NCBI GenBank assembly: GCA_963921425.1
Contig: OY992835.1
Span: 17,174,001-17,238,000 of the forward strand
Length of the DNA: 64,000 nucleotides
Direction of reading: 5' to 3'
Source: Dryas octopetala
Lineage: Eukaryota; Streptophyta; Magnoliopsida; Rosales; Rosaceae
Of the stretch, positions 35,905 through 49,025 are shown in pieces. Position numbers and translations under genes: made by a program. Each line of letters starts with the position of its first letter. Within the stretch, counting starts at the first letter, position 1. The notes beneath the pieces are model-generated. The model had not been told where the DNA came from, ran no database searches, and saw only the letters and a program-made list of their open reading frames with translations.

Positions 35905-38900
35905 TTAATAATCTCGTCCTTTGTATTGCATTTCCTGTAAAGACACATCCAAAATAAAAATTCATGAGTCTGCACCGAGGTTTGGGGGTTTATTGAATGG
36001 AAGAGGGCTACCTCAATGGACCACAAAAACAATAAATTATAATTTAATAGGCGATTGTCCCTCCAATGGACCCAAAAAACAAAGTTATAGGAATAGCTTT
36101 CAAGTGTTTAACTAAAATTATATTTTTTTTACCAGGAGTAACCAAAATTATAATTCTTAGACAAGAAAATAGAAGTTTGAGATCAATCAAGCTACAATAT
36201 ACCAGAACATCAAGAGAATTGCTTACAGGTTGGTAGCTTGGCATGTATACAACTTGTTGCCTAGGGTGGCCAAGAAGCATCTGTTGCCCATACTGCAATT
36301 AAATGAAAAAATGTAATTACTGTCAGGAATTTGCATTTTGTTATTAACATGCCATACTAGAAATTTCCACATGAACTGCAAAGCTAAGTTCAAGAAAGAA
36401 TCACACCTGAGGCCCATTTGGATGAAAATATCCTTGGGGTGTTTGCATTGGTCCTACCTGTGGACTAAACATAACAGGCTGGTGTGCAAAAGAGGGTCCA
36501 ACCTACAAATTTATAAATTTAGTATTATATTTTAAAACTTAATTAATAGCCACAAATAATTGAATGGCTAAAGCTACTCATTCTGTTATTTTATAATTAA
36601 TTAATTTATTTCTATTTTTTAATAAAATTAGTATGCCTAATTTAATATTTTCGATGATGTTAGTAGATGGTATTCAAACTGTTCTTTTCTTATTCATGTC
36701 AACATTTAGTATAAAGGTTATGTCATTAGTAGCGTCTACTTGTGATAAAGTAAGATTTCAGTCTGCAGCATCATAATATCAGATTAGAAGAGAAGATTAC
36801 AAGAAAAAAAATTTCTTTCTGGAAACATAACAAGTAAACAGTTCAATTGATAGTGACCTGGAAGTGATTATGAACAATTAAAGATTGTTTAGCAGACATA
36901 AAAATCCATATAGAACCGCATCCCAACTAAAGTACGTACAAAGTAACAAACAAACAGAGGGGGGAAGACAGGAATATGTTTAAGTACTTACTCCAATGCC
37001 AACATGCATGCCTGGCATATGTGGTACAGTAGGCACATTAGATGGATAATAGAAGGAACCATCAGACACTGGGGATAGAGGCCTAACAGGTGATTGAGTT
37101 GGAACAAAACTCTTTGCATTCGGATTGAGTCTAAATTCCTGATGATACAGTTAGATGTGTCAGCTATACACATTAGACAAAAGCGCCTAAGTTATCAAGA
37201 AAGCATTTTAAGAATGATGATGATGATATCTGTGTGCACTTCAGACATATGATTCATAGAAGAGTGTGTGTATGTTGAGTGTGTGCTAAATTCATGATCA
37301 AGAAATACATGGGGATTCAATCACAAACCTTAGCATGGGGATTCAAAGTTGATTTTTCAGAGGACAACGAATCCACTGATGAGCTTGATGATAAACCGGG
37401 GGCACAAGGAGCAGAGGCAGCACCTGCACATTCAGAATTGGAAGACGCAGAACTACCAGGTCGTCCATGAGAATTTACTGTGTGGGTTTGTCCATGTGCT
37501 TTGCCAGTCACTGGACCCTCCAACAATTCGCTAGAACTCGACTTCTCATGATCTTTTGATGAAGCATTAGCTGGAGCATAAGAGGTGGCATTTGGGGATA
37601 ATACCCCTTTATCAAAGCCATCTTTCTTACCATTCAGTGATGGCTGTGAATCTACATTCCATAATCAACAAAACACGTTCACAACTAGAGTAATGATAAA
37701 CTACTGAAAGATAAAGCTAAAATTGCATTGAAGCAAGCTTCTCATTTGCTGTGTGAAGAGGGGAAAAAGGCACAAGATAGAACAAGGTCAAGCTTCACCA
37801 TGAATATTTAAACGGATTTATTCATGGCTGGTATAACTTTAGATAACTGCACCTAAAATTAACCACCCTCTAGGTATCGGAGGAAAAATTCATACTCAGG
37901 AGAAAAAGAGCATCAAGAAACAAGAAATGGAACTCACCATCAGACTTTTGAATGTCCTCAGCTAGCTGTATTGACAATAACATAAGACAGAAGCAATGAT
38001 TTTAGAGGCCAACCACAACTAACCACACAAGGCCCTTCAAAGAATTTACACATAATAAATATGTTACTATCACTCACCATCTGCTTTTGTACAGATTCGG
38101 TAGCATTCTCTAGCTCTCCATGTCCACTGAAAAATATCACAATTTTTTTATGAGCAAAGAAAACGTTTTTGTGTAATCACATTAAAACTTATCGTACCTG
38201 CAAGGAAACAATAAATTATTCACAGTTGGAAAAGAAAATAAAAATCAGAAACCTGCTTTCTCCAGCTGTACTGGGGAAACTTTTAGAAGCTGAATCTGAT
38301 GCCAGCTGTCTAGCAAGGTCATAAGATCCAGAGCGATATAAATCTGGGGCAAAATTTGCTTCAGTGTAATCCTGCAAAGAGGGAAAGGATGAGCAGATTC
38401 CCTGCATCTCTTAGTAATTGTAAGTAATGACCTACCTAATAAAACACAGAATGATGCAGGAGCATCTGCTGGGGTTTCCAAGATTTAGTATTTTTTCTAG
38501 TAACATTCTTAGTTGGATTTAGAGCTTACTTTACTGATTTCATTAGGTCTTTAAGGTAATGTTACCTAGTGTTTTCCTAGCTAAGGTTTATTGTTTTCCT
38601 AGTCAATTGAGGAATATGTTTTCCTATATAAGTTTAAGCTTTAAGTTGTAATGGACAGTTTTCGATGCGTTATATTTTTCTGAGAATTCAGATTCTAGAG
38701 TCTCTTGGGTTCCTAAACCCTAGAACTCATCTATCTACGTTCCAACTTTGATTCTATAGCTTTATCCTCTCTCTTTTCTACTGTTTGTTGCTGGAAGTTC
38801 TCTCTACTATAAATTTTTGCCCTATTACTGTAGCAAGACAGCAGCCTCTGCTTCTGTCCTGCATCACAGAATGAGGGAAAGGACAAGTAGATCCCCTACT

Positions 38901-41900
38901 TCAGTAATGACCCGTCCCATAAAATACATGCACAGAAGATATTCAAAAATACTTTATGTATAGCATATAAATAATATTCATACTCAATAACATCCCCAGC
39001 TAAGCAAAATAATCACTAAATAGGTTAGAAATTAATCCCACCATACTGAGCTAGCTATAAGCCTATGATGACTAAATTCTACATAATGAGATGAGAGTGA
39101 AGGAACTACCACAGATGAAGAGCTTGAAGGCACTTGAGCTCCATTGTTGCTTTTTCCAGAAGAATCTCCGAAGGTTTCAGTATTACGAGAATCCAACAAA
39201 ATATCTTCATCATCTGCATAACCGCTATCATCAACTGCCTCACCCCGATAAACAGAGGAGTATCTGGTCTCCTCATCAATATCAAAATTTTCTTGAAGGT
39301 GAATGCCTCTTTCCTGTAACAACAGATCAAGAAACAAAATATAAGGGGCAAGGACAAGCATGATGAAAACATATAAAAAACAAAACAAAAATAAAACTAC
39401 ATCACCAAAGCCTCACCTCTGCCGAATGCAGATCATGGGTCTCCTCACCCTCAATTTCTCTTGCTATTCTTGTAGCTTCCCTTTCCAACTCTCTTGTCTG
39501 AGGACCTTTCTCGAGTTTAGTAGTATAAAGTTCCTCATCAAATGTGCTTTTTACCCCAAACAATGTTGCATTCGTTTCAAATTGATCCCAGTTCCTAAAG
39601 GGATAAGAATGCGGAAAATATTGAGCACTCACAATTGTTCTTTTTCAAAAAATACAGAAATCTGTGTTTTTCTTTTTGTGACAATAAAAAATATGCTTCG
39701 AGAATTACACATGGGTCAATTAAATTCAAGATATACAACTTCAATATGCCTTAATACAACCATTTTCAGTGGCTCAAAAAATCTTCTTCTACCATTTTCT
39801 ATGGTCATTATATTTCCAAAATCCATGTTTAAAATAGAATCTTCTTAAGAAATATTTCAATACCTTTAATGTAACCTCCCTACTTTAAACCATATCACTC
39901 ACTCTAACTAGGGAACTGATTGGTCAATCTACTTTGTTCACTTCTCTCCATCTACATCATCCACTTTTCCAGGAAACTAAATCATCAATGAATTTTGGCA
40001 ACATATGTAAACCAGGGATGAATCAAAAATCCTCTTCTACCAATACTAAGGCCATTATATTTCCTAAATCCATGTTCAAAATAGAATCGTCTTCAGCAAT
40101 ATTTCAACACCTTTATCGCAGCCTCTCTCCTTAAACCATATCACTCACTCTAACTAGTGAATTGATTGGTCTATCTACTTTGTTCACTTCTCACCTTCTA
40201 CATCATCCACTTTTTTCAGGAAACTAAATCATCAATGAATTTTGGCAACATACATAAACCATAGATACATCCCCGCTTAAGGACCCCACCCTACCAAGAA
40301 ATTCCAGCACCATGCGGGTAGAGAAAAGTGAGCATCTATTCAGAAAATGTATAATGAAATGCCTAGACTTCACATAATTACTCTGGATTCCACCACAATA
40401 CTTTAAATCACTCAACTATTGCCCACGCCTATACATTCAATTAAAATGGATATTCATCAATAATAACTCCAAAGAAATCAACTCAAAAGATCTCTCCGTG
40501 GCTCAAATTTCCTTTATAACATAACTAAACAAGAATAACCGGATAGGATTCTGGCATGATCTTGTCTTAGATAGTTAAAAACGAATAGATAAACTTAATG
40601 TAAATTATTAAATATTATGTATTAAAAAAATAAAATTCAGGTCACCAACAGAAAAAATAGCGTCCAAACTGCACCCTATTCAAGTAGAGGCTATTTGAAC
40701 AGTAGAACAATTACCAAGAGATTTGGGTTAAGAAATTTACTATAACAACCTATTCCAAGGTCCATCAAATATATTCTCCAATTCAGGACATTGTGGATCA
40801 TCTTCATCAGGGACCCACGGTTCCAGTTCTCTCTCCATCTCAGCACGACGGGATTGTGATATGAAGGAATCTAGCATAAGTTCCTGATGTTTTTCATGCT
40901 GGACCTCATTTAACAATTCATCCCTAGTTATTGAGACGTCCTGTCACCATTCATTTAAAAATACAATTAGATCACGAGTGGTCAGAGAGACAAAATATAA
41001 AATTAGCTGCTTAATCTACCACAACATCTAATTCTTCATAACCAGATCATCCATGTCAGTCTACTAGCTAACACTTATAATAGACTACTTATCAGAGGGA
41101 GGGAACCAATCGCTTGCCATTAATTTTCACTCAGCACAGCACAATGATAGAAATATCAATAGTAAAAATAATAGTTTTACTTGGGTCAGACAATAGCATT
41201 GCATAGGAAATGCAGAACCTTTGCTATAACTTGCACAAGTTCTTTGGCAGGTATAATAAGTGTCTTTGAAGGAGCCTTGCTAACTGACTCTGCCATAGAC
41301 TTCTGCCCTCGTGCAGAACCATCCTTTGTCATGCGAGCCATTTTCAAGATGATTCCTGAAAGTGATAAGCAAGTGAATATGATAAATGCAATTAACCAAA
41401 TAAAGAATTGCATGGAGCAAGAATGTCAGAAACAAATAGCAATTAAAAACAATAGTGACAAAACCATGATCTCTCAACAAATCAACATATGCTAGTGTAG
41501 ACGGCATAGTCTCTTTAAGAAACAGAAAAAACAAAACAAAAAATCCATTATCAAGACGATTCCTGAAAGTGGCAACAATTGAATGTTGATGAATGCAATT
41601 AACTGCATATAAAATTGCATGGGGCAAAAATGTGAGAAACAAATAGCAATTTACAACACAGTGACCCATGCATGATCTCTCACCAAACCAAACCAAAACA
41701 TATGCTAGTGTAAAAATCATACTCTTTAAGAAAACCAAAATCAATACAAACAAGGAAAAAGAAAAAACTTAACACCAAGTACATACCAAAATCTTTTTCA
41801 GCGTTTGTTGCATGAAATATTCCAGAGTACGTGGATCCATTTTTCACCTGGACTTCCACTTGATGCCCAATAAGACATGTGGTTAAATATACTAATCGAT

Positions 41901-42148
41901 CACGTGAAGGACTCTCATTGTTACCGGCTTTGCTTCCTGTTTGAGCATGTATACAGTTAGAAAAGGCAAGAATGCAATATCAAGAACTAATTATATCCAA
42001 GAGTTTCACCAGTATTTGTTAATCTGCTGTGGTTTGCTTTTCCAGCCTGTGACTTATTCTCCACCCTAGCACCCCCTTCTCTTTCCCCTCTTCGACGGCC
42101 AAAACCATTAGCAGAAGACTTATTATGGGCAGCTGGTTGCATATTCAT
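35905..42148 (-). CDS. Ataxin-2 homologue / CTC-interacting-domain protein (CID3/CID4 type)
   Basis: A 618-residue RNA-associated cytoplasmic protein; plant CID proteins bind poly(A)-binding protein and are linked to mRNA stability and stress granules. Fourteen coding exons on the minus strand: 42148-42010, 41936-41787, 41355-41219, 40940-40750, 39594-39417, 39313-39110, 38371-38253, 38126-38078, 37965-37938, 37651-37329, 37138-36992, 36502-36407, 36292-36227, 35934-35905; all phases agree. The Lsm/SM-ATX domain (about residues 50-115) shows RLVYLTTCLIGHQVEVQV and GIFHATNAEKDFGIILKM. The LsmAD domain (about 143-265) shows WNRNWDQFETNATLFGVKS and TFDEELYTTKL. The PAM2 motif LNPNAKSFVP sits at residues 510-519. 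The C-terminus EMQYKGRDY is the conserved plant ending. A serine-rich exon precedes PAM2. Introns carry a solo LTR and a tandem duplication. Confidence 0.94.
38452..38866. mobile_element. Solo LTR in an intron of the ataxin-2-like gene
   Basis: 415 bp, starting TGATGCAGGAGC and ending TCCTGCATCA, so it has TG...CA ends inside a short inverted repeat. It is flanked by a perfect 5-bp duplication CAGAA (38,447-38,451 and 38,867-38,871). A TATATAAG box lies at about 38,625. No internal retroelement sequence or second LTR is present, so it is a solo LTR left by recombination. A diverged direct repeat of host intron sequence (GAGGGAAAGGA...) occurs on both sides. Confidence 0.9.
39773..40268 (+). 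repeat. 248-bp tandem duplication in an ataxin-2-like intron
   Basis: Two diverged copies meet near 40,020. Shared landmarks include CCATATCACTCACTCTAACTA and ATCATCAATGAATTTTGGCA, each recurring 248 bases later. It lies between the exons ending at 40,750 and starting at 39,594 and does not touch a splice site. Confidence 0.9.
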
Positions 42149-43620
42149 CCTCAGTAGCAACCTCTAACCTATGAAAAAGAACTTGGGGTCATATTAAGTC
42201 ATACTACTACAATTAACAAATCAGATGAGTGATATATCTACCAAAAAGTAAATACTGAAGAACAGGAGGGAGGAAGCATGTGGCAGAGTTGATAAAATAT
42301 AATCAAAATCTAGAAAAGCATGATCTCCAAGGCTCTATTATTATTATTAATATTTTGAAAAGAAGATCTCCATGGCTCTAAATTGTAAATAGTCTGAACT
42401 GATAAAACAACACGAATTTTCAAGCAAATTTTATCAAAGTACAGCAATAAAATGCTAAAATGTGAGCAATTGATTGTCCTGCCAAAAAATTCCATGTAAT
42501 TACTCAAATTCAGACAAAGACAAACAGATGACATGTACACACACAAAATTGCAGGCAAGTAAGTTTAATATAGAAAATCAACGCACAAATTTCAGAATCT
42601 TTCTTTAAACTGATGCAAACCGAGGGTGCAGTATTTAATTAAGCAAAGTAATATTAACGATTTAAGTCAGACCATTATCAACTTAAGCATGCTTCTTTTA
42701 GAAAAATCTCTAATCCTATTAAACAGAAAAGGCAAAAAGAATTAAAATAAATGTTATTAAATTGTGTACAAAACCAAATATATTAATACTTGAATTTCCA
42801 TGAAGGTGGGGAAGTGTAAAAGAGAGGCAAATTGGGTTCAGGAAGTAAGCTTTGAAGAGGGTAATTGGAGAAAAGGGGGCACTGAGGAAACAAGTGATTA
42901 CTTATTGAGCCGAAACTAATGAGACTGGGAAAGATAGGCTATGGTAAATAGAGAAAAACGTTGATTTTGACACCCCATGTCAACAATTTGATTCGTTAGC
43001 TTCTATATGTTTAAGTATGGAAGCAGAAAGAATATGACTGGCAATATAACATGCTCCAATCTTAGATTTTTCATTCAGAAAAAACCCCACTATTTGCTTT
43101 AACTAAACATAATAATAATTCTGCCAAAATGCATGAAATTTTTTTCTCCTTTTTTTTATATTCCTCCATTTTCTCAACAACCAAAAACAGTATAAAATGC
43201 AACAATAACGCAAACCAATACAAAATTAAGTGTTACAGATGTGAAATTAAAAATATGATCCTGACCTTAATAAGCTTAATCAAGCCTATAATTTACTCTG
43301 AGGCTGCTTCCGAGTTGGAGGAGAAGCTATGGGCTTGAACTCAGTGTGTTGTTAGGGTTTGATTTGGGTTAGGGTTTGGTTTGGGGTTGCGCGAACGAGC
43401 AAAGCTGAATATCAGAGCGCGAATCACGAGGCTAACGAGAGACAGAGGGGAGGGAGAGGGAACAGGGAAGAGAGAGAGAGGGTGGGATCGAATGCGAGCA
43501 AAAGCGAGAGGAAAGAGAGAGTTTGAGATTTTGAAGAAGAGGGTTTTTTTTTTGGGCAAAGATTTTGAAGAAGAGGGTATGAAATAGAAACGAACGAGAC
43601 CTCTGTAAAATGCGCGTAGG
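42149..43620 (-). promoter_or_regulatory. 5' leader and promoter of the ataxin-2-like gene
   Basis: On the minus strand TTCATAG|GTTAGAGG near 42,172 is a good acceptor 24 bases before the ATG, so the leader has an intron of about 1 kb. The upstream leader exon and promoter probably lie at 43,260-43,600, where the sequence becomes GC-richer with GA/CT-rich tracts. No coding sequence is seen. Confidence 0.5.
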
Positions 43621-46253
43621 TGTGAGAGTGTTCCCCTCTGATCGCGTCTATGATAAAAAAATAGACATCAATATTAGGGCTGTAAATCGGCTGCTCGAGT
43701 ATGTATCGAATTGGGTTCGAGCTTGGTCCATTTAAGATTGGTTTGGAAAAAAAACAAATGAAAGCCGAGGTTTGCTTGTTTAATAAACAAATTAAGCTTG
43801 AGTTTTTGTACGTTTGGTTTGGAAAACTCGTGAGTAGTTTGTATTTTCTTTGTAAATGTTATAAATTATTAATGTTTAGATGAAATTATTTGATATAGTT
43901 ATATTTTAAAAAAATTATATTTATTTATATGGCATTTTAAAGAAGTATTTGGTGCCTATCTAATTTATTTAAAAACGTATATTAACTTTAAGTTGAATTA
44001 ACATATTATAATATTTTTAAGAAGAAAATGTTCGGTATAAATTACTATTTCTTTAAAATAGTAACTAATAAAATACTTTAGATAAAATTATGTAAATAAG
44101 CTTAATACAGCTCAAGTTTGTATCATTATCACCCTAGTAGTCTTACCTTTCTGAAAGTTGCGGCATTGATCAATTACTTTCTCATTCCTTAAAATTCTTA
44201 AAATTTGTAATAAATTACTCATAAATTCAATTTTTGAAAGATTTTTAAGTTGAAACACAGCTAAATAAAAAATTAAATTAAAGCCCAATATATTTCGCAT
44301 GCGCAGGCTTAGACGTCGAAAACAAGTTACCGAGCGCTCGATAACTTACTGAAAGCTCGGCAAATGCAGATGCACTATGCATATGCATACTTTAAGATTG
44401 CATATGCATCTTTTTAGATTGCAAATACTTGTTTTAGGTTACAGATGCATCTTTTTAAGTTGCAAATGACATGTTTTAGGTTGTAGAAATAGTGTTTAGG
44501 TTGTATATGCAATTTGCTTTCATATGCAGTTAGGTTGTAGATGCGGATTGCATTTGCAAACGCCGAACGCTTGGTAGACAGTTTGAGTTTTTACTTAATT
44601 TTTTGCCCCCCTAGGGTTTGGGTTAAATTTCTTTCTAATTTTAAGTTTCTAATTAAAACACCCTAAAATTTGACACATTGAAAAAATATATATATATACA
44701 TATTTGTGTTTGTTTGAATCACTAATATGTCGAATATGCCAACATGTTGTTACAAATCTACTTAAACTAATGATAATTTGCATGAATTCATAATGTCATA
44801 TCAACATAGCACGTGGTGTTAAAAGGGTGGCTTTGAAAATAGGCGAATGAGGTAATCGACTCGGGCCTGAAATGTATAAGGCTTAAAATTTGATAGATAT
44901 TTCATATACTTATAGACTATATTAGGCCTAAGTATGCACGAAAAGTCGAGGGGCCCATTTTTATAATTCGGCTTAGACCTTTAGAATCTCAAAGTCAGTC
45001 TTGTATTACTATTACATAAATAAAGTAAAATGTAATGAATCATGCATGCCATATGCATGTAAATATGTAATGTATAGTAATTACGGATGAAAGTTAAGTA
45101 GGTTTAAATTATGAAATATGTAATTACTATAACAACCTTGGCTATGAAGATGTGACATAACAACACTTTAGGTGTGCAACTTGGGTTGGACTAACCCTTA
45201 CGAGGTTGAGCACAACCTAGTTAATTTTGGCAACTTGAGATCCCGAACCCAACCTTATATTTTATGGGTTAGGGCGGGGTTCAATAATTCTCAAACCTTA
45301 AAAAATTCGAATCCAAGCCCAAATTGTCAAAGTGTAGATTCAGAGTTTGTTTGCCTTCGAAACCACTCAAGTTACACTCTTACACCACGTGATATGCCAG
45401 CGTGGTATTATCGTCTTTTTTTTTTTTTTTTTTCAAATGGTATTACCACCATTAAATAGTTTTAGTAATTGCATATTTCATACTTTAAATCTACTCATTT
45501 TTTTCTCTACAACGGTTGACGCATTACACGCGTATGGCATGCATGATCAATCTAGTTCAATTTATTAAATTATATTTTATTTTCCCGTCATTTTAAATGA
45601 CTAATCAGAAAATGCTAAGTTTGAATAATCTCTACTCCCAAATTATTGTCAGCCATTTGTTTGTCTTTTGTAGAATTTGCACTCCTTGTATTCTGTTTTA
45701 GTTCTCCTAGTTCTAATTCTCAAATCATTTTATTCGAATTGTTTGTACAGTTTTTAGCAAATAACTTTTTCTTTTGAGTGTAAATTTTATTATCAACTTT
45801 TAATTTGAGTTTCCAATTTCATAAATTATTATTAAATCATCCTTCACAAAGAGAATTTCATGCCACAGAATATTAACAAAATATATTAAAAATAAAAATC
45901 GAGCACATGGGAAGATAAACTGATCAGATCATACTTCACAATTCAAATGAGACATCATGCAAAGGAATGATAAGAGAATTGACCACATCAACACTCTCTC
46001 AATCTGCAAATTGTGAACTATACTGCCTGTGAGCTCCATTTGATTTCTATTGAAACACTACCCACATTTTACAATAAACAAACCCTTTTTACAGATCAGA
46101 GATCTATATGGATGCTTTGAAAACTAGGAACCCAAAAACAAGAACAACAAAATGATGACAAAGCCAGGTATCCACTATCCAACAACGACTTCCACAGCCT
46201 CTCACCAAGTGAGTTAGGGACCCTGCAGGGGACAAGAAAAGCAAGAAAGACTG
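43621..46253. other. Intergenic, AT-rich
   Basis: No gene or RNA was recognised. It contains the 21-bp array listed separately and GGGTTGGACTAACCC/TCGAATTC-type degenerate repeat DNA at about 45,160-45,330. Confidence 0.5.
44397..44545. repeat. Tandem array of 20-21-bp units (TTGCATATGCATC-like)
   Basis: Successive units include ATTGCATATGCATCTTTTTA, ATTGCAAATACTTGTTTTAG, TTACAGATGCATCTTTTTAA and TTGCAAATGACATGTTTTAG. It is bounded by ACCGAGCGCTCG and GCTCGGCAAATG on the left (44,331-44,373). This resembles the array at 25,030-25,200, suggesting two copies of one old element. Confidence 0.7.
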
Positions 46254-46256
46254 TTA

Positions 46257-48561
46257 GGGCCCGTTTGGATTGGGGATTTGAATTTGAATTTGAATTTCAA
46301 ATTCATGTATTTTAAATTCATGTATTTCAAATGCATGTATTTCAAATTCTATTGTTTGGATAAAAAAATGAAATATGAGAATTTCAATAAGGATTTCAAT
46401 TGAAAAATTTAAATTTAAATATATTATTATAGTAACATATGATAGGCATGCAAAGATAGCCTATAAATGAGGCCCATGACCTATAAATTTAAAACTAACT
46501 CATTTTAAATTGTACTTTATATTAGAAATCACTACATATTGTTAAAAAAAGAATAAAAAATCGTTCAAATCACATATTGGCTTACTACTTTATATTAGAA
46601 AAATTACTACTGTTGGGAAATGTAAATTAATGTTCAAGATCACTATAAATTAAAAAACTACTGAAATTCATATTCATAAAAATATAATTTCAAACAACAT
46701 AAGCTGCTCTAGCTTGATACTCTTCAAACATACTTTCTCTTCCGCCTTTGAGCACCAATAGCTAACATCAAAAAACTAATAACTAAAACAACAACTTGCA
46801 TTACTTTTTTCTTACGTAATTTCTTTATCATCCTTTCATTTCTGCTTTGAATTAACAAACCTCTCTCACCATTATCCATGAGGGCTACAAAGTGAACCAA
46901 TATGCCCTAACAAATGAACAATAAAAATTTTGTAATTATGGATGCTAAAGCAATTTTTTATTAAGCAATCAACAAGTAACATGCACCACATATCACAACA
47001 ATCAACAAGTAACATAAATCAACCAGAATCAGCCAAAGCACCTAACTTTCAACAAATACAATTGCATAATACACAAATTTCTTATGTTTGTTTGTTTACA
47101 ATATATGGGGGTTTTTTTTTTTTTTTTGAGAGAGAATAATAATATGTGGGTTTAGATGGGTGGGTGAGTGGTGCAGATGTAAGCTCCAAAAGGAGAGTGC
47201 ATGGTAAGTGAAGATGGTAAGCATGATTAATGTAGGTTCATTATATAGTTATGCTATGTTTTTTACTTGGTTGTTCAACTGAAAACACATAACATACAAG
47301 CTCTTTTTTTGGCCTATACATTACATACAAGCTTAACCATTAAAATAAACTAATTTGATTAACTAATAAATAGCTACAGAAAGAAGTAAATTTAATACTG
47401 TTAAATGAAACAAAGAAAGAGAAAGAGAACAAAGCAAATTAATAAGAAAAAAAAAAGGTGAAGATCCATCCAGCACATGTTACCTTACTAACCAGAAAGA
47501 AAAAGCTTCAACGATTTCAAAGAAAGACACTTGGGGAGCTCAAATTACAGACTATAGCTGCTACTGTCAATTGAAGCACTGCTTAAGGTGAAAAGAAATA
47601 GTTATGGATGTCCTAAAATGATATTTACAGCAAAGACAGAGGAGGAAGAAGGCGTTGAAAGGTTGCTATGACATTATTGGAAGCAGAGAAGTGAAGGCTA
47701 GAGATAGAGAGAAAAAGAGTAGCTCATCTAAAGTTATACAACTCTAGAATACTTCACAGTAGCTCATCTAAAGTTATACAACTCTAGAATAGTCAATTGA
47801 TGTATCTAGAAACAAAAGAGTCTAATAGCAGCTCCTAGAGTATATACAACTACAAATTGGAAGTTGAAGCCATTAATGAAAACTAAATTTAACTTCCCTC
47901 CGTCAATACCCAGTTTCAATTTAACTTCTGAATATATAACCAAGAAGACACAGTCTTTCTGAAGAGGATGGGCAAATGAAACATGCAAATGGAAAGCAGA
48001 TCGAAGATTCGTACCCATATATTATAAGGCATTCTGATTCATTGAAGCTCCAAATTGACGATGTTTTCCTGTCGAAGCATGATGAGAGTGAGACCTAATT
48101 GTTTGGGTCTCCTAAAATGGAGTTCGTGTTCAAACATTTGGAATTTATGTTACAGAATGCGATGACAAAGAAGCAGATCGAGTTTGTAGAAAATACCTGT
48201 TGAGAGGGAATTGTATAATTACAATTCACACAAATTTTTGGCCGGAGAAGTCGAACCCGACAGAGGTGGCCGACGCCAGAAGGAGCTCGTCGACGTTGGC
48301 ATGAGCAAATCGAAGCTTGGAGGTGGTGGCGAGGTTGGGTTTGTGTAGAGGCCAGATCGGTTAGATTTTCTATTGGACTGAGTATTTCAAATACCTACAC
48401 TGGGAAGTGATTTTAAATACACGGTTTTTGGCCTTTCAAATCTACCCTGGATTTGGGCCAAATCCAAATCCTTACTTAAAAAAAGCCCAAACAGGTGGAT
48501 TTGGATTTAGAAAGCCCAAATCCAAATCCATCTCTTGAAATACAAGTTCCCAAACGGACCC
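46257..48561. mobile_element. PIF/Harbinger-type DNA transposon, degenerate
   Basis: 2,305 bp. The left end is GGGCCCGTTTGGATTGGG and the complement of the right end is GGGTCCGTTTGGGAACTT, bordered on both sides by TTA (46,254-46,256 and 48,562-48,564). A TTA duplication with this type of terminus indicates PIF/Harbinger. Subterminal AT-rich direct repeats (ATTTCAAATTCATGTA-like) follow the left end. No intact transposase exists; a minus-strand frame at about 46,710-46,880 (MDNGERGLLIQSRNER...) might be the start of one, at low confidence. The right 400 bases are GC-richer. Confidence 0.85.
47718..47791 (+). repeat. 40-bp-period tandem duplication inside the Harbinger element
   Basis: AGTAGCTCATCTAAAG... 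through ACTCTAGAATA occurs twice (47,718-47,751 and 47,758-47,791), identical over 34 bases, which indicates a recent duplication. Confidence 0.9.
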
Positions 48562-48564
48562 TTA

Positions 48565-49025
48565 ATGTCTTTTTCTTTTGGTTCTACTTATTCACCAGAT
48601 TGTTCATAGCCTACCCAAAATGTCTGATATCTTGCATAGACAATGTGTGGCCTGGTTGTAGAAAATTGCTCTGAAAATAAAAATGCCAAGGAAGATAAGA
48701 TCATGATATCAACCAACAACAGTTTTAAATCTTGATCTCTTCTTACAGGTAGGGAAGGAGCTGACCAATTTGGCAAAGTACATAACACCACCATCATATT
48801 AGTATTATGATAGTTAGGTAATGGACAAAGGAAATGTATCAATGGCAATTATGGCATAAGAAGTAGTTTGATGGGTAAAGAGAATGTGTCAGCTAGTGCA
48901 TTTTCTTGGACAATTGGGAGAAGAAAAAAAAGAAGAGCGCATACCACTAGAAATTATAGAGGTAGGTTGATCTTCTCAAACCATTTCTCATTTGATAATG
49001 TCAAAGTAAGTAATTCTGGAGGACA
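48565..49025. other. Intergenic between the Harbinger element and the PDAT pseudogene
   Basis: No recognisable coding sequence. The frame leaving the PDAT exon runs to a stop near 48,959 but no longer resembles the family. Confidence 0.45.

Noticed and set aside
43341-43587. Overlapping basic open frames upstream of the ataxin-2-like gene
   Set aside because: GA/CT-rich leader and promoter sequence with no domain; frames open on both strands.
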